Of a stretch of DNA of 64,000 nt, positions 36,367 through 49,600 are shown piece by piece. This stretch comes from Setophaga petechia (lineage: Eukaryota; Chordata; Aves; Passeriformes; Parulidae): NCBI GenBank assembly GCA_024362935.1, contig JANCRA010000032.1, positions 6,499,001 through 6,563,000 of the forward strand, read 5' to 3'. The notes below the pieces were generated by a model, which was given only the letters and a program-made list of their open reading frames with translations, ran no database searches and was not told where the DNA came from. Made by a program: the position numbers and the translations under genes. How positions within the stretch are numbered: the first letter of the stretch is position 1; each line of letters begins with the position of its first letter.

Positions 36367-39356
36367 CTCTGAATCTGTGGAAATGTGGATATGAACCAGT
36401 GGTTTCCTTCCGTAGTTAACTTTTGCTTGTAGACTGACTTTTTGGTCTAATTCTATGCTTAGTGCAGGTCCAGCCCCCTCTCTGTTACCTCAGGAGCTCA
36501 TGATCACTGCAGAGCCTCATCTGCTGACCTCTTTTGCAGGAAGCCCTGGTGCCCAGAGCAGCTGATGGGCTTGGCTGAACCGTGTGACTTTGTTCAGAGC
36601 TGTTTGTGTGACTCTGCCCTCCACTTCCCATCAGGCCTGGTCTGGGCAACCACAGACTGCAATGATGTGTCACTGCCTATGATCATAGTCTCTCTGGGGC
36701 TGGTCTTGTTCTGCTCTCATTGGTCATAATTTTGTTCACAAGTTTTCTTTTAGCATGGCTCTTCTGGAAAACAAGTTGGTAATAAAAGAGAGCCAAATAC
36801 TGTGATGTGAACAAAACTGAAAAACATGGCTTAGCCAGACCAGCTGGCTAATGAATTGCTCAAACATGCTTTAAAATGTTAATTGAAGAGTTAATGCTTA
36901 TTTTCCTAGTTCCCTTTTAATGGATGCTTATTCACATTAACCATGAAGTGTTGCAGCTTGTGCAGTTATGGTGAATCAACAAAGTCTCCTTGCTTTTTAT
37001 AAAAGCAGAACTGCTGGCATATGAGCAATATATTCAATAATATGAATTACAGTGGCAACCAAGGTCTCTCATTCTGTATAACTGGGGGTTTTTTTTTGTG
37101 ATTTTCTTCATGCTCAAGAGCAAAATGCTGTTACCTTGATGTTTGCTACATTATTTTGAGAGGGAAAGCTGTAGTGCATTCTTTTGCCTGGGAGGGTAAC
37201 TGTCCAGTGATAAGTTTAATGAAACTTTACTGCTGCTTTTGTACTTGAAAGGTCTTTGCAGGAAGAGATAAGAAGTTCAAATGAGGAAGCACTATGTGAC
37301 AGTATGGGAAACAGCAGCTTGGAAAGATAACTTACATTGTTAATTTGTCCACAGAAAAGGTTTAGCGATAATGTTAAGTGGCCTAAAGACAGAAATAGGA
37401 GCAAGAAACAGGATGTAGAGACATGATGAAGGAAAAGCAAAATTGGCCCTTCTGGTATGGCATAGCATTATTTTGTGTGTATCATGGTGAAAACAGGTGG
37501 TAAGGAAACTTTCCTGTCTGACCATTTGGGAGGGTGCACTGGCAATCAGGGGACCAAAGCCTGAAGCCCTACTGCTGTACTGAGATGGGGACACTACACT
37601 GCTGCCTGCAGCATGTCCTCCATGTCCCCTGCAGACATCAGGTTGTGGCCTAATTTCTTTGTCACTGATGGTGGGCAAGGTTTCAGGCTTCATTTTTTAC
37701 AGATCTTTGTAGCAACTGGTGGGGAAACATTGTTGATTTTAAAGGTATTCCTGCTTTAACCTGCCTGAGGCCTTTGAAGTGTCCCAGGGATTCAGATTGC
37801 TTTAGAAAAACTGAGTTTGAGTCTCTGTCCACACAAGAGAGACACATCTCAACTCTTGTTTTTCTGGGCAGGTTCACCACCCTGACCTGCTCTGTGAGAT
37901 GGTGGTTTTGTCCCTAGTTAGTCCTTGTCCTGTGCTGAGGTTGTCAGAGATGGCAGTAGCCTTACAGTGTGTGACACTGTCTGCCTTCATCTCAGAAAAG
38001 AAGAAAATCAGTGAGTATTCCTCTTTCTCAGCAGGTGGGAAAGTGGGGAGATGCGGTCTTCCCACTCCGCATGGCACTGACAGATGCACAGGTTGAAGTG
38101 GCCCTGCTTGACTCTTTGCTGCTCATCAGTGATTCCAGGGATTGCTGTTCCCATAAAAGGACCTGGAATGCTGTCCTGCTGTTCTTATGGTTTTGTACTT
38201 CTGTACCATACACTGATGGTATAATGAAAGCTTTAGCCTTTCCTATGAGGTGGAAGGTTTGCTTCCTTCTCTGTCCTTAGTGGTTTTGAGATGGAGAATT
38301 GGCATGACACAATTTGTGGAGCTGAACTGTGAATTTTAATAGATTTAGTCCCTTCTTTACAGCGTCAAGTTTTTACAGGGCCAAAGAAGGAAGTGGTTTA
38401 CTGAGTCACTTAAATTATTCTTTTTTAAAATTTTATCACAATTACCAGTAATAACCACAGGGAAAACATGCAAACAGTGGGCATTTGATATGAAGCTTTA
38501 TATGGGAAAGGCTGCTCATTGTGAACGTGCTGCCAGCGAGGCTACAGGCTTGACAGTAAGTGTGCAGCTGGTCAGTGGGGCTGAGGGTCTGGCTGAGGCA
38601 TCTGCTCAAGTTCAGATTGTACTGCCTTCTGAGCCGACAGCCTGGCTACAAGTTGTGTGGGCTTTTAGTCATTCGCTGGGAAATTCTTGGGAGCAGGAGC
38701 CATGCATGGGAATGGTGATAGAGTTAGGAAGAGGACAAATAATAGTTCTACTTGCTGGGTTTTATTACTACTTACAGCAAGCAGCATGGTAACAGAGCTT
38801 TTAGCAAAGTCCTTTGTTGTTCTGGAAATGCTGAGATATTCTGGTATTTCCAGTCATTTTTTATCCTTTGCTCACTGGGAGTGTTTTTAGGGACACTATT
38901 TTGTCCCCACCCAGAGCAGAGGACTCATGGTCAGTTTGAAGATACACCACTCCTCATGGGTTGTCTGCTGGCTGAGGAAGAGGACACTGCGACAGAGTAA
39001 TCGAACCCAAAACTGTAATTTCAGTGGAAGGAAAAGATTTGTGCCACCTGTTCCAGAAATTGTGTCACTTCTGGTGTGGTTGTGTTCAGAAGTCAGTAAT
39101 TTTGCCAGCGAAGCAAAGCTTTTATGGTAGGGCAGCTGTGAATTTTTGGTTTAAGGGTTTTGCTCTGATTTAGGACTCTTAAGTATGTTTTTAATGTGCT
39201 TTAAAATATTATGAAAATTCCATATGAGATCATATTTTTATGTTTTATGCTGAATCTTAAAGCAATTTTTACAGCATTAAGGGGAGGGGGAATGGCTTTC
39301 CCATTTTACATCATCATACTGAATGTCCAGGTTGAATTACTTTCATTTCTTTTGCA

Positions 39357-39482
39357 CTGTTGTTGTTGTTGTTTGTTTGTTTGTTTTGTGATGGGGGGTT
39401 TTGTTTGTTTGGTTTTTGTTGGTTTTTTGTTTTGGTTTTTGTTGTTGTTGGTTTGGTTTGGTTTTGGTTTTTTGTTTTTTTC
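39357..39482. repeat. T/G-rich low-complexity tract
   Basis: About 125 bases of TTG, TTTG and GGTTTT repeats with one GGGGGG run. It yields a spurious Phe/Val-rich frame on + and a Lys/Gln/Asn-rich frame on minus. Confidence 0.88.
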
Positions 39483-41977
39483 CAGTATGGATTTTTCTGC
39501 TTGGATGTGAATTACAAGTTTTAATAATTTCAAAACCAAAATGTAAATACTTAAAAACTTAGATTTTTTTTTTTTGAGTCACTAAAAATTGCACCTTGCC
39601 CGTGATTTTTAAGTGTTTTTACATGTGTTCAGCTTCATTCTTTGTAGACACCTGATCTACTTTCTGTATTTTGCTTTAGAGAATATATTAGTTCTTATAT
39701 ACAAGAAACCGTCATACTACAGGTTTCTGAGCATTTAAAGGTGATACTCTCTAGGGACCCACCATTTTCTACCTTTCTTGGAAATGCCGGTCAGAGTATA
39801 GAACCACTTGTCAGTATGTCTGACCTGTGCTGTCTCAAGTGTTTTCTGAGTGCCTGCACTGCCTCCTCTGTAATGTGTTTTCCATGCCTTGGTTTTTTGG
39901 GCAGTAGAGATTGTGTGAGGTGGCTGAGGGATGTTTTTACAGGTGTAGAGTCAGGATCATTGCTTCTCCTGGGCTGCTAAATTCACCATCCTTGACCATA
40001 TAACCAGCAGCATTCAAATGCTCTGGTGCTCTCTTGGGAGCTCAGGGTTGAATTGTCCTCCTAAAACAGAAGCCCTTGGAGCTGTAAAGTAGTGTCACCT
40101 ACTGCTTTCATGGTATTTGTTGTGTTTGTTTATGAGCCAGGAGGTGCAGGTACCTTCAAGCCACGTGCATGTTGTCAGGGTTACCAGCTGTTCCAGTCTT
40201 CTCAAGGGAATTGTGCTATCTTCTTTCCTTGGCATTTCATTTCAGTAAAAGGAGACAAAACCTTGATGAGAAGCTTTTCTTTCTCTATGTTTAATGGAGT
40301 GTTAGTAATTTGAAAAGTATTTGTAAGATGGGTCCAGGAGAGTAATTGCTGGTAGTCAACAGAGAAAGCAGTTTATAGGCTGGTGTAGTTTTGTTTGCAT
40401 TTATTTAACCCTGATGAGTGATGTTTGGAGAAAAAATAGGATTTCCTAATAGTCCTGTTCCTTCTCTGAAAGGGCAAAGTCAGTTTGGAACCTGTTTTGA
40501 GATGTCCCACTAGCTCTTCACCCAAGCCAGGGCTCAGCAATTGCCCATCTGATATGTTGCAGTCACCTTTTCTGCACCCTGGAAGGGCTTGCTGGCTTTC
40601 AGAACACAACCCGACTGCCAGAGCTGGTAATTCCTTGGGGTATCAGGGCAGCCGCTCTCTGGGCAGTTTTCTGTTTCCTTCATTTGCCACCTGTTTTCTA
40701 GGTCTGGTTCTTTTTTTAAAATTTTTAAATTTTTTTTTTAAAACGTGGAGATATCTTCAGTGTTTTGAAGCATCTACTGGGAAACTTTTAACCACCCAAT
40801 AAACCAGCTGGCACCTGGGGCCTTTTGCCCTCCTTTCTAGAGGCAATTTATCTCATCGAGATAGAATAAAGTAAACCTTCTGGACATATCTACAGTAGCA
40901 GAGTGCAAGCAGAAAGAAACCTTTTTAAAGAGAAGACTTTTCAGCTTAAGATCTTCATGCATCATAACCAAGGTGCTTAAATGTAAAAGGTGGGTTTCTG
41001 ACTGGCTTGGAAATCTCTCTTGGGAAGGGGTTTTTAATTCCAAGACAGTAAAAATTACTCAGAAGGCTAGGTCCTGATCTAGAAATGCAGGTTGGGAATT
41101 GCTTGTGGTTTTTTTCCCTACATGCTCTGGACTGTGAAAATAAATCTAAACTGTGATTTTATTGGCTTTAAACTACCCCTCCCCTCATCATTTTGGTGTA
41201 GGGTTTTTTTTTGCTTTCTCTTTTAAGATGTTACCCCGTCATCACCTGTTTGTCAGCTTGTTTGTCACTCTTTTTTTTTTTAAGAGGCCTATGTACAAAT
41301 GGCAGGACAAAACTGATTCATGCTGTGTCACGCTTTCTTCTTTGCATACCTACTCATGCATGGATCATCTGCTGATTAACAACATAAATTTCTGGCTATG
41401 ATACCAACCTGCATCTTCACCCACTGGTCTCTGATTCATCTCTGCTCTCAGCTTGGCCCCGGTCTGAATTACTAAAGTATGTGTGGGTTGATCCGTACCT
41501 CCCTCTGGCTGTAGGAAGAAATACTGACCCGAGAAACGAGGCAGTGTTTTCCCAGTAGAGGGAGGTATTGTAAAACTCAGCCAAAGTAGGTTTCTGCTTG
41601 CTGGAGAAGAGTTTTTGCAGGTTGGTTTCTTTTTCCTGTTAATTTAAGAGTTCATGGAGCAGCATGTGCAGAGAGCTTGGAGAAGGAAAGTAAAATACCT
41701 TGCTCCATGTTCAGGCAGACAGAAGATTTTCCCATGTTTCCTTTTTTTTTTTTTTAATTATCGGAATAGAATATGTGGAACGAGAACAGGGATCTCTGCC
41801 ATGCTTCACCAAAACCTTGTGGGCTGCCAGCCATGGAGGTGGAAATGCTTTTGGTACTGCCAGGATCAGACAGGACCCTTTTTCTCACCACAGTAACCCT
41901 GCCTTCCCTTTGCCCCATCAAGTCCCAGAGAACTCCAGTGGGTTGAGTGCATCACTGCTCTGAAGAGTTGAGCATAC

Positions 41978-42110
41978 CATAGAATCATTGTATGGTTTGG
42001 GTTTGGGTTGGAAGGGACCTTAAAGAGCATCTACTTTGAACCTCCCCCCCTTGCAATGGGCCAGTACACCTTGCTCTGGACCAGGCTGCAACCATCATGT
42101 AGGCTTTTAC
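41978..42110 (-). mobile_element. CR1 LINE fragment, antisense, short
   Basis: Reads 'accatagaatcattgtatgg', 'tttgggttggaagggacctt', 'aaagagcatctactttgaac', then 'ccccttgcaatgggcc', the reversed CR1 3' terminus. Confidence 0.9.
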
Positions 42111-44445
42111 TTTACATTGTATGGCAGGGACAGGCATTAGTAGATGAGGTTTAACAAAAACGAGTAACTACTGTTAAATTGCAACCATCTCACTTAGTCA
42201 GCTGGAGCATGGACATAAAACTCTGCTTTGTAGTGTGGACATAGATTGATTGAGTGTCTCAGTCCTTAGCCTAATCCACAGATTAAATTTGCTTGCTTCT
42301 GGATTGATTTATCACTAAGTGAAACATGGGAAAAAACATCAAAACGGAGGTTGGAGTGACATCAGACAAGGAAGGAAACATGTAATTAATTTAACTCCTT
42401 GAATCAACAGTTTAGGCTCCTGTGAAGCTTTGAAATTTTAGTTTCCAGGTGTATGTCCTTAGCATTAGTGCTTGGTATTCTCTCTGCCTCTCCCAGCAGG
42501 AGAGAAACGTGCTCTCTTACTGCCTGTCCCAGCAGGGACTCACAGTGAGGTACACTATTGCTTGACACCCAAACCCATCTGTGGGGACTCATTCTCAGGT
42601 TCAGAAAGCTGTGAAGCTTTGTTGGCATCAGCACATCATTTGGGTGCTTCAGGGATTCTTGCAAAACTGCCAGAAGGGTTATTGCCACCTTCCTTCATTT
42701 TCTGCAGCAAGTCCTTCGCTGATGTATAAGCCTTTTCCTTCACTTTAATATGTGCTTTCTTCCAAATCTTGTGAGAAACAGTAGAAAACAGTCACTCTTG
42801 TACATATTCCTCTGGAAACTGATTCCAGTGATAAACAGGGTGGAGGAATGTGCTTATTTGAACACACAGCCACCTTGTAACTGTGAGCACACTACAGGCA
42901 TTCCTGTGGTATTGGAATACTCTTCTGATTATTGTTTTAACTGACTGTGCTACCATGAAAACAATTTTTTCTATCAATTTAAAAATCTTCAACTAAATTA
43001 AATTGAGATTTGGTAGTTTTTTCAAAGGTTAAAAAAAAAACCTAAAAACAAGAACATGCCCCTGGAGGGAATAAGAGATGACACACATTGACTTTTCTGT
43101 GTGGAATAAGAGACCTAAAACTTCATCTTTTCTGGTTTCTATAGCTAGTGTATGTTCTCTGTAAATACAGGCTTATGAAGAAATGTCCTGAATTTGAAGC
43201 ACATGACATTTATTGTTATTTCTGAATTCAATTACATGTTTTACAGCATCATGAATTGATGTTCATATCCCTTTGAATGTAGTTATAAAGTAGCCAGGCA
43301 TAACCTGTCTATCTTAAAATATTTTTAAACTGGAAAATTCTGCTGAATACCTAGAGTCACCAGAACAACAGTACTTCTACAGAAATTTAAGGGAGGGCAC
43401 TGGAGGCCTGGAGTATCAAAATAGTACTCTGTAGGACTGCTGTGAAAACTCAGCCATGAGCCTTGTCCCACATTATAAAAAGTTATTTACTGCTTGTGAT
43501 GAATGAAGGACTGCATACTTTGTGCTGGTTAGACATGGGGGAATATTTTCCTTTGCTGAAAGACAGGTACCACAATGGTTATCTGTCACATCACATCACA
43601 GTAGCAATGTTGGCTTTCTCTGGGGGCAGGAGGATGGTCAATTGCATGAAAGAAGAATCACCCACTGGAAAATGATGAGAAAACCTTCAAAGTACAGGAT
43701 ATACAAGAAGGCTGTGCATTACTGGTAATGAGAAAAGCTGTGGTAACTTGGCTGGTCCTCAAAAATTCTGATGGAATGTGAAAGGTCCTAGTGGCCTCAT
43801 CCCACATGAGAAGAATGTAATCTCTCAAAAAAGGAATTATAAACAGAAGATAGGGGCTAGAAGGTAAAAAGGGGTGTGGGGAGCAGGAGGCACTCGCTGG
43901 GAAAGCTCTTCTTGGAGAGCCTTGTCTATCCAAGTCCCTTTGTGGAAGCATTTAAGTGAGTTAGTCAAGAAATAACATTTGTGTTCTGCAATGTCTCTGC
44001 AAAAAACACCCTTATAACTTGTATTTGATACTCAGAACCTAAAGTTTGACTGCTTGGGTAAATTCAGATTTGAAACCTCGTTTCTTGTGAGGATTCATGG
44101 GCAATCCCACAGTGCTACTAGTCCAGTTTGTGTTTCTTCTTGTAGAAAGCTTTTAGCTTGTTCAGAAGCTCTCCAAGGAAGTGTTTTCTATATCAGTGTA
44201 GATCCATGTTGGATTTTGCTGAAGAGGCCAGTGAAATGAGCTATGGAGCTGACTCACTAGTTTTGCTTTAAAAACCTAACTACCTTGCCCTCCTTTATAT
44301 TTAGGTGGATTTGATCTGTATAACAACTCATTTTTGTGTCTGGACTTGTGTATTCCTTTAATTTGCATGTTCTGTCTTGATGCAGCTCTGGTTTCCAAGG
44401 ACATTTGAGTAAAAGTTGTTGCCCAAGCCCAGCAGCTTCTCATGC

Positions 44446-44514
44446 AGTGATGTGTTTCAGATTAATGCAACGTATGTGTTAATGAAGTGATGTGTTTCAG
44501 ATTAATGCAACGTA
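44446..44514. repeat. 29-bp exact direct repeat, 40-bp period
   Basis: AGTGATGTGTTTCAGATTAA followed by TGCAACGTA occurs at 44446-44474 and again, unchanged, at 44486-44514, with 11 bases between. Perfect identity suggests a recent duplication. Confidence 0.9.
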
Positions 44515-46089
44515 CAGCAAAGTGGGTGAAGAATTGTCCTTTTGTTTTTTATTGGCTTGTGTCATGTTTAATACAAAAGCATTCAGTATATGCTGAACAG
44601 AGGCTACTGTAATGAATAAGAATCTGTGAACAAATTTATAGGTGAAAGTTTAATTTCAATAGTTTACAAAGAGCTTTTCCACAGAAAAAAATGTACTCAT
44701 CACTTTTTAGATTTTTTATCTAAAATTGATCATTTGGACAAAAATAGGTCATATGTACACAGATATTTAAAGCAGAATATAAACTGTTGGTAATGTATAA
44801 AAGCTGCTGTGCCATGAACATCTGTCATCTGCCATCCTGAGCCTCCGCTCATGAACAACATTAACTTTTCATTGGATTGCTGATTGACTGACTGCAGGGA
44901 ATTGGCATTTAATTATGTTTAAGCTTATCCTACTGAGTACTGAGAAACAACTATAAATACTTCATTTGAAACTGGAATGCAGCATGTTTAGGCAAATATT
45001 GTGATCGTTCTTGCTTTTATTTTCTGAGGATGGGAGCTCAGATGTGTTCAGCTCGTTGATAGTTCAGTGTGCACAACCCTCTAACATCACGTAAATCACT
45101 TTGAGTTTTTGCAACCATTATCTATTTGGCATGTTACATGATTCCTTTTCCAAAACAATTTTGTTATTTTTCCATTGTGTGATGTTTAATATTATGCACT
45201 GATGACATTCCAGACTGAAGCATATTGATAGTTTTATATAAAATTACCAAGTTTGTGTTCAGTCTGGTAATCTCAACAAAATTGGTGTCATATGATATAC
45301 CCACTATTACCTATGTTACACTTTTTTCCTGTAGAGAAATTAAAAAGTACTCTTACACATATTCTGCTACAAAATAAACACTTTATTAATGAACTCTGTA
45401 ATTCATACCAGATAGAACTTGTTTCCTATTATAGTCAAAACAGTCCTTGCAAATTGTTAGGTTTCTTGGCTTTTATTAAATGCTAATTCAGGTAAAAAAC
45501 ACACCTTCCCAATTCACTATGTAGAATATAAAATCTCTGAATTAAGTTTTTGTTTATATGTGTCAAGAATAATGTCAAAGAAATAGTAAACATTTTTCAA
45601 GAAGTGGTAAGCTTTTTTGATGCCTCCTGAAATGAAGTGCTTTATTTCCTACTAAAAATTTACTGATTGAAATGAGACACAGAGCTTGCAAAATTGCCTG
45701 CTAACCACCTTCCTGCCTTGCAGGAAACTTCAAGCACTTCCATTCCTGTTTTACAATTACGCAGGCCACTCCATCACTACCAAATGTGACAAACTGGTAG
45801 AGTAGTTTGTGTTTCATAGCTGAGAGTAGGAAGAAAATTACTTTGTGGTTTTCTTCTGATTTTCAAGGTAGAAAAAGAAAAGTGCACAGTGCTGTTGCAT
45901 TTCCAGGAGAGCATTTTAATGCTAGTTACTGAAGTTACTTTGCGGCACACTTTGCTGCATTAACTTCCCTGTCAGAGCTTGCCAAAGTGCTTGAGTAACT
46001 CTGAATTTTTATAGCTCTAATGACTTTCCTTTTGTCATAAATTAGAACAGGAAAGAGTAAACAGCTCATTGCAGTCCTGGAGATATGTA

Positions 46090-46509
46090 GCTTTTTGCGG
46101 CTGGGAGAGCCACTTGCTTTGCCCAGCGCAGGGCAGGGTCGTGCCTGTCGGGTCGGTGAGAGTTTGAGGAAAGCTGGAGAGAAGGGGGTGAGCTTGTCGC
46201 ACACATCCCTTAGGTGTGATCGAGTGATAAAGGAAATGTGGTGCCCTTTGGGAGGGTGTGTACCTATGAGAAACAGGAAGCAGCTCGGCGGGTGCCTGCC
46301 CTGCCTGCCTGCCTGCAGAGGTTGGTGGCTCGGCGGGCGCAGGTGTGCCGGCCGACCCGCACAGCGCACAGCCGCTGCTCTCCAGGCATCTTGGCAGGCG
46401 CGCTCCTCGGCACCCACAGCTGCGAGAGGCGGGGGAAAGAAACCCAACCCAAAGCCAAAACACCCCCCTCACCTTTAAAAAAACCCAACCCTCCTCCAGG
46501 TAGGGGAAT
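46090..46509 (+). promoter_or_regulatory. LIMS1: CpG-rich promoter region for LIMS1 exon 1b
   Basis: A moderately CpG-rich stretch with its core near 46300-46430 (GCTCGGCGGGCGCAGG, GGCCGACCCGCACAGCGC) immediately upstream of exon 1b and continuing into it. No TATA box is seen. A pyrimidine-rich run ending CCTCCTCCAG at 46490-46499 resembles a splice acceptor, so exon 1b may also be reached from an upstream non-coding exon. Confidence 0.55.
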
Positions 46510-46613
46510 ATGACGGCCTTGCAGCTGAAAGAGTTGTCACATTCAGGTCTGTACAGGAGGAGACGGGATCGTCCTGACAGTGTCCTGCCCGGGTCACAGG
46601 AAGAGAGCCTGAG
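46510..46613 (+). CDS. LIMS1: LIMS1 alternative first coding exon 1b
   Basis: ATG at 46510 opens 34 codons starting MTALQLKELSHSGLYRRRRD, then RPDSVLPGSQEESL and two bases (AG), ending at a consensus donor GAG|GTGAGT. Joined to the acceptor at 62259 the split codon is AGC, giving ...[14 protein letters not shown]..., in frame with LIM domain 1. The MTALQLKELSHSGLYRRRRDRPDS-type start matches an alternative vertebrate LIMS1 N-terminus that I recognise. The exon carries a basic RRRR cluster at residues 16-19 and lies in CpG-rich DNA, supporting use as a true first exon with its own promoter. It is about 35.5 kb downstream of exon 1a and 15.6 kb before exon 2. It is easily missed because the open frame is very short. 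Confidence 0.87.
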
Positions 46614-49600
46614 GTGAGTGCAAATGGATGGTACTGCCAGGGCGCCGAGCCCTTCTCTGCTACCTGCTCGCTTCGGTGGGTGTAACAAACAAAATGCAAC
46701 CACAGCTCTGGAAAGGCCCTGCAAAACACATACATTGAGAAGCAGCCCGAGGCACGACAGAAAAACCCCTAAAGGAGGGATAACAGGAGCCGCCATACGG
46801 TGGCCTTGTGCGCTTTGGCGGTGGTGTGACAGCCTGCCCTGACTCTGGGAAGGGCAGATGTTAACCGTGTTTACTTTGGGATCCCCTCTGACGGCCAGCA
46901 CTCGCAAGTAAATAAACATTTTGGAGCCCGACAACTTCGCTCCGTCTGCTTTGAAGCTGGTTCTGGGTCACCCAGGTTCTGTGGGTTGCGCTGCCTCTTG
47001 GGTCTTGGCACAGTCCCTGTGCCAGGCTGGTGCTGTGGAGCTGGGGTGGCTGCTGGGCTCTGCGGTTCTTTGTGGGGCGTTCTTTGTTGTGGAAAGGGCT
47101 TTAGACAAAAGAATGCAGCTGGGCCACTTAGCCTGACCTTACTCAGCAAGAGTGACCAAAAATTAGAAAGCCATCTGATGTCTGGGGTTATCTTCCTGCT
47201 GCTGTGAACCTTCTGAAAAAAATTAACAGTGCATTGCAAAAAGCCTCTGTTTGGAGCAGAAAAATTAAAGATCTGTTTTGTAACTTGAGTAAGTGCAGAT
47301 ACCCTGCAAAAAAAGGTAAAAATGCTAAGATGTTTTTCTAAGTGTGCTCAGCATGAAAGCAATCCGTTCCCCATTGAAGCTCCTCAGCAAAGGAACCTTG
47401 TGTATCTGCTAACAAAAGCCTCAGTGAGAGGAAGCACTTCCTATCTCCTAATGCCTGTCTCATTGTATTTTTAGATTATTTTTCCTTGGTAATGGTTGTG
47501 CATCAGGTTGGAGTACTGTGTAATTTGCAAGGTTGTTACTGTGGTTTTTTTCAACTGATTAGTGATTTCAGAAGAATGGTTATTCAGATCTGGGGGATTT
47601 ACTCTTTTGTTACAACTAAGGACCATAATTGTGGCAAAATGTATGATTGCAACTTACAGATTATTTGCCATGAGATGTTAGAAATATCATACCACTTCTA
47701 GGAATGTGTTAACTTGCAGGTTTGGTATGTGTATTTGGTATCTCTTTGTAGTATTAATTCTGAATTGATTTCTGAGATGGATTTCTAATAGTATTAGCAG
47801 TATATATGTTATGTTTGTATGACTGCAGTTGGAATACCAGACTTAGTAGAGTAAGAGATAAGTGCAGAGATTCCTGACATTTTTACATTTAGTTTATTTT
47901 CTACAAAACTAGTAATAAGGAAAAATAGATCTATTTGGGGAAGAGCCTATTTTTAAAGCATACACATAACAATGAGTACTAGCTCTGTATGGTTGTGTTG
48001 CTGTTATTACTGTGCATGTCCAAGATGGGAATGAGACCATTTTGGGGCTGGATAGGGAGAGGGGGTATGTTTACTGCACCAGTAGAAGTGTGGGTGTTTT
48101 AATCTCCTGAGCCTCTTGTGGTTAGAGATGAGAAATACATGAAACAGGGATTGATCTTGAGAAATAAAATCCAAATTGGAGGAAATAGCAAAACAGGGGC
48201 TTGTGAATCAGCAGAGGGCAGAGTGTTGGAGGTGCAGGAAGATGAACAGAGCATGGTCAGGTGATGCTTTTGGAGCAGGGGGGCCGCCCATATGTCTAAC
48301 CAGAGCTTATCTTATGTTTGCTAATAGCTTAAGCTGGTCCTTATTCAAACTAAACCTTGCTCCTTCCTAACCCATATTGTGATATTGCAGTGTGTTCCAA
48401 GACAGGCTTATTTGTAATTTTTACTGCATTCTCCATGAAAAAAGGCTATGGCATTATAAATACAGAATTATGACATATCAACAGGGCAAAGAGCAATTTG
48501 AAACAAAGAGGAAAAGCTCATTAGTTTTCTAAAAATGGAAAGCCCTAGTTTTTTCCATATATTCTCCCAGTGCCACTTAGATGCCTGTCCTTTGCAAATA
48601 CTTTCAGAGTATATAGAGTCCACAAGAAAGAAAAGAGGTTTCTCTTATGTCTGCTAAATATATCTTGCCATCCATGGCTTTTCAATGTGCTCCCATAGTA
48701 TCTCTCTCCAGTTCTTTGTTCTAGTGCCTTTGTGTTTAGTTTTACATACATATTAATCCAGATGTGTTAAATAATATCAGCCCTGAAGCAACAGTTCACT
48801 GAAACCTGCTTTCTCAGTTCGAGTAGTGTTCTTCTAATCCTGGGCCAAAATATAGTCGAGATGCCAGTGTCCCCAGGTCACCCTTTGAGAACTTCTGTAT
48901 TTAAAACCTTTAATTTCAGCTGCTGGGTCCAGCCATCACAGCAGGAGTCAGATGTGCTTGGTGGGACAGGGACCTGTGTAGCTGCAAACTGCAGCTGAGA
49001 CATAGCCAAGTGTTGGCATTACAAAGCAGCTCAGCAGGGCTTGGTGCCAAAATTCTGCCTTTTTCTTTCCTGGGAATGTCAGTGTGATTTGTACTTAAAA
49101 TGTGTGAGATTGCTAATAATTAGGGAAACAATGTACTGTGAAACAATGGTGAAACAATGTACTGAAACTCCTAAATGTGCACCAGAACATATGTTTGTCA
49201 TATAATGAATCACATACATTTAATTTGTCCCAACTGCACGGCACATTGGTGGGGATGGGAAATTCAACTTGTCTTTCTTCTCACCCATGTGTCACTTAAC
49301 AAACGTCATAAATTCTCTGGCAGCCTTTTAATCTGCTGCTAGAGATGCAACTTATACTTTACTGACTTGTGAGGGAGCTGCAGCCTGTCTGTGCCATGTA
49401 AAAGATGGTCTGGATAGCACATCCTTTTCTTGAGCATTCACAGTACAAGTATGTGCTTGGTTTAGACCTCCAGTGAGGTTCAGGGTGCTGAATGCAGACC
49501 TCTCTTTGCCTGTTTGAGCAGACTCATCAGCTCATAAACCTGAATTATACAGGATGCTCCCCAGGTGCTGAGTTTGAAATGCAGGAGGATGTCAGGCACC

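Larger units (their letters stand above)
35726..46089 (+). other. LIMS1: LIMS1 intron 1, third part
   Basis: Non-coding DNA holding a 36/32-bp direct repeat at 36299-36366, a T/G-rich tract at 39357-39482, a CR1 fragment at 41978-42110 and a 29-bp exact direct repeat at 44446-44514. No exon is supported. Confidence 0.65.

Noticed and set aside
46035..46934. 299-codon minus-strand open frame over LIMS1 exon 1b
   Set aside because: Antisense to a recognisable coding exon and its CpG-rich promoter; no domain or splice context.
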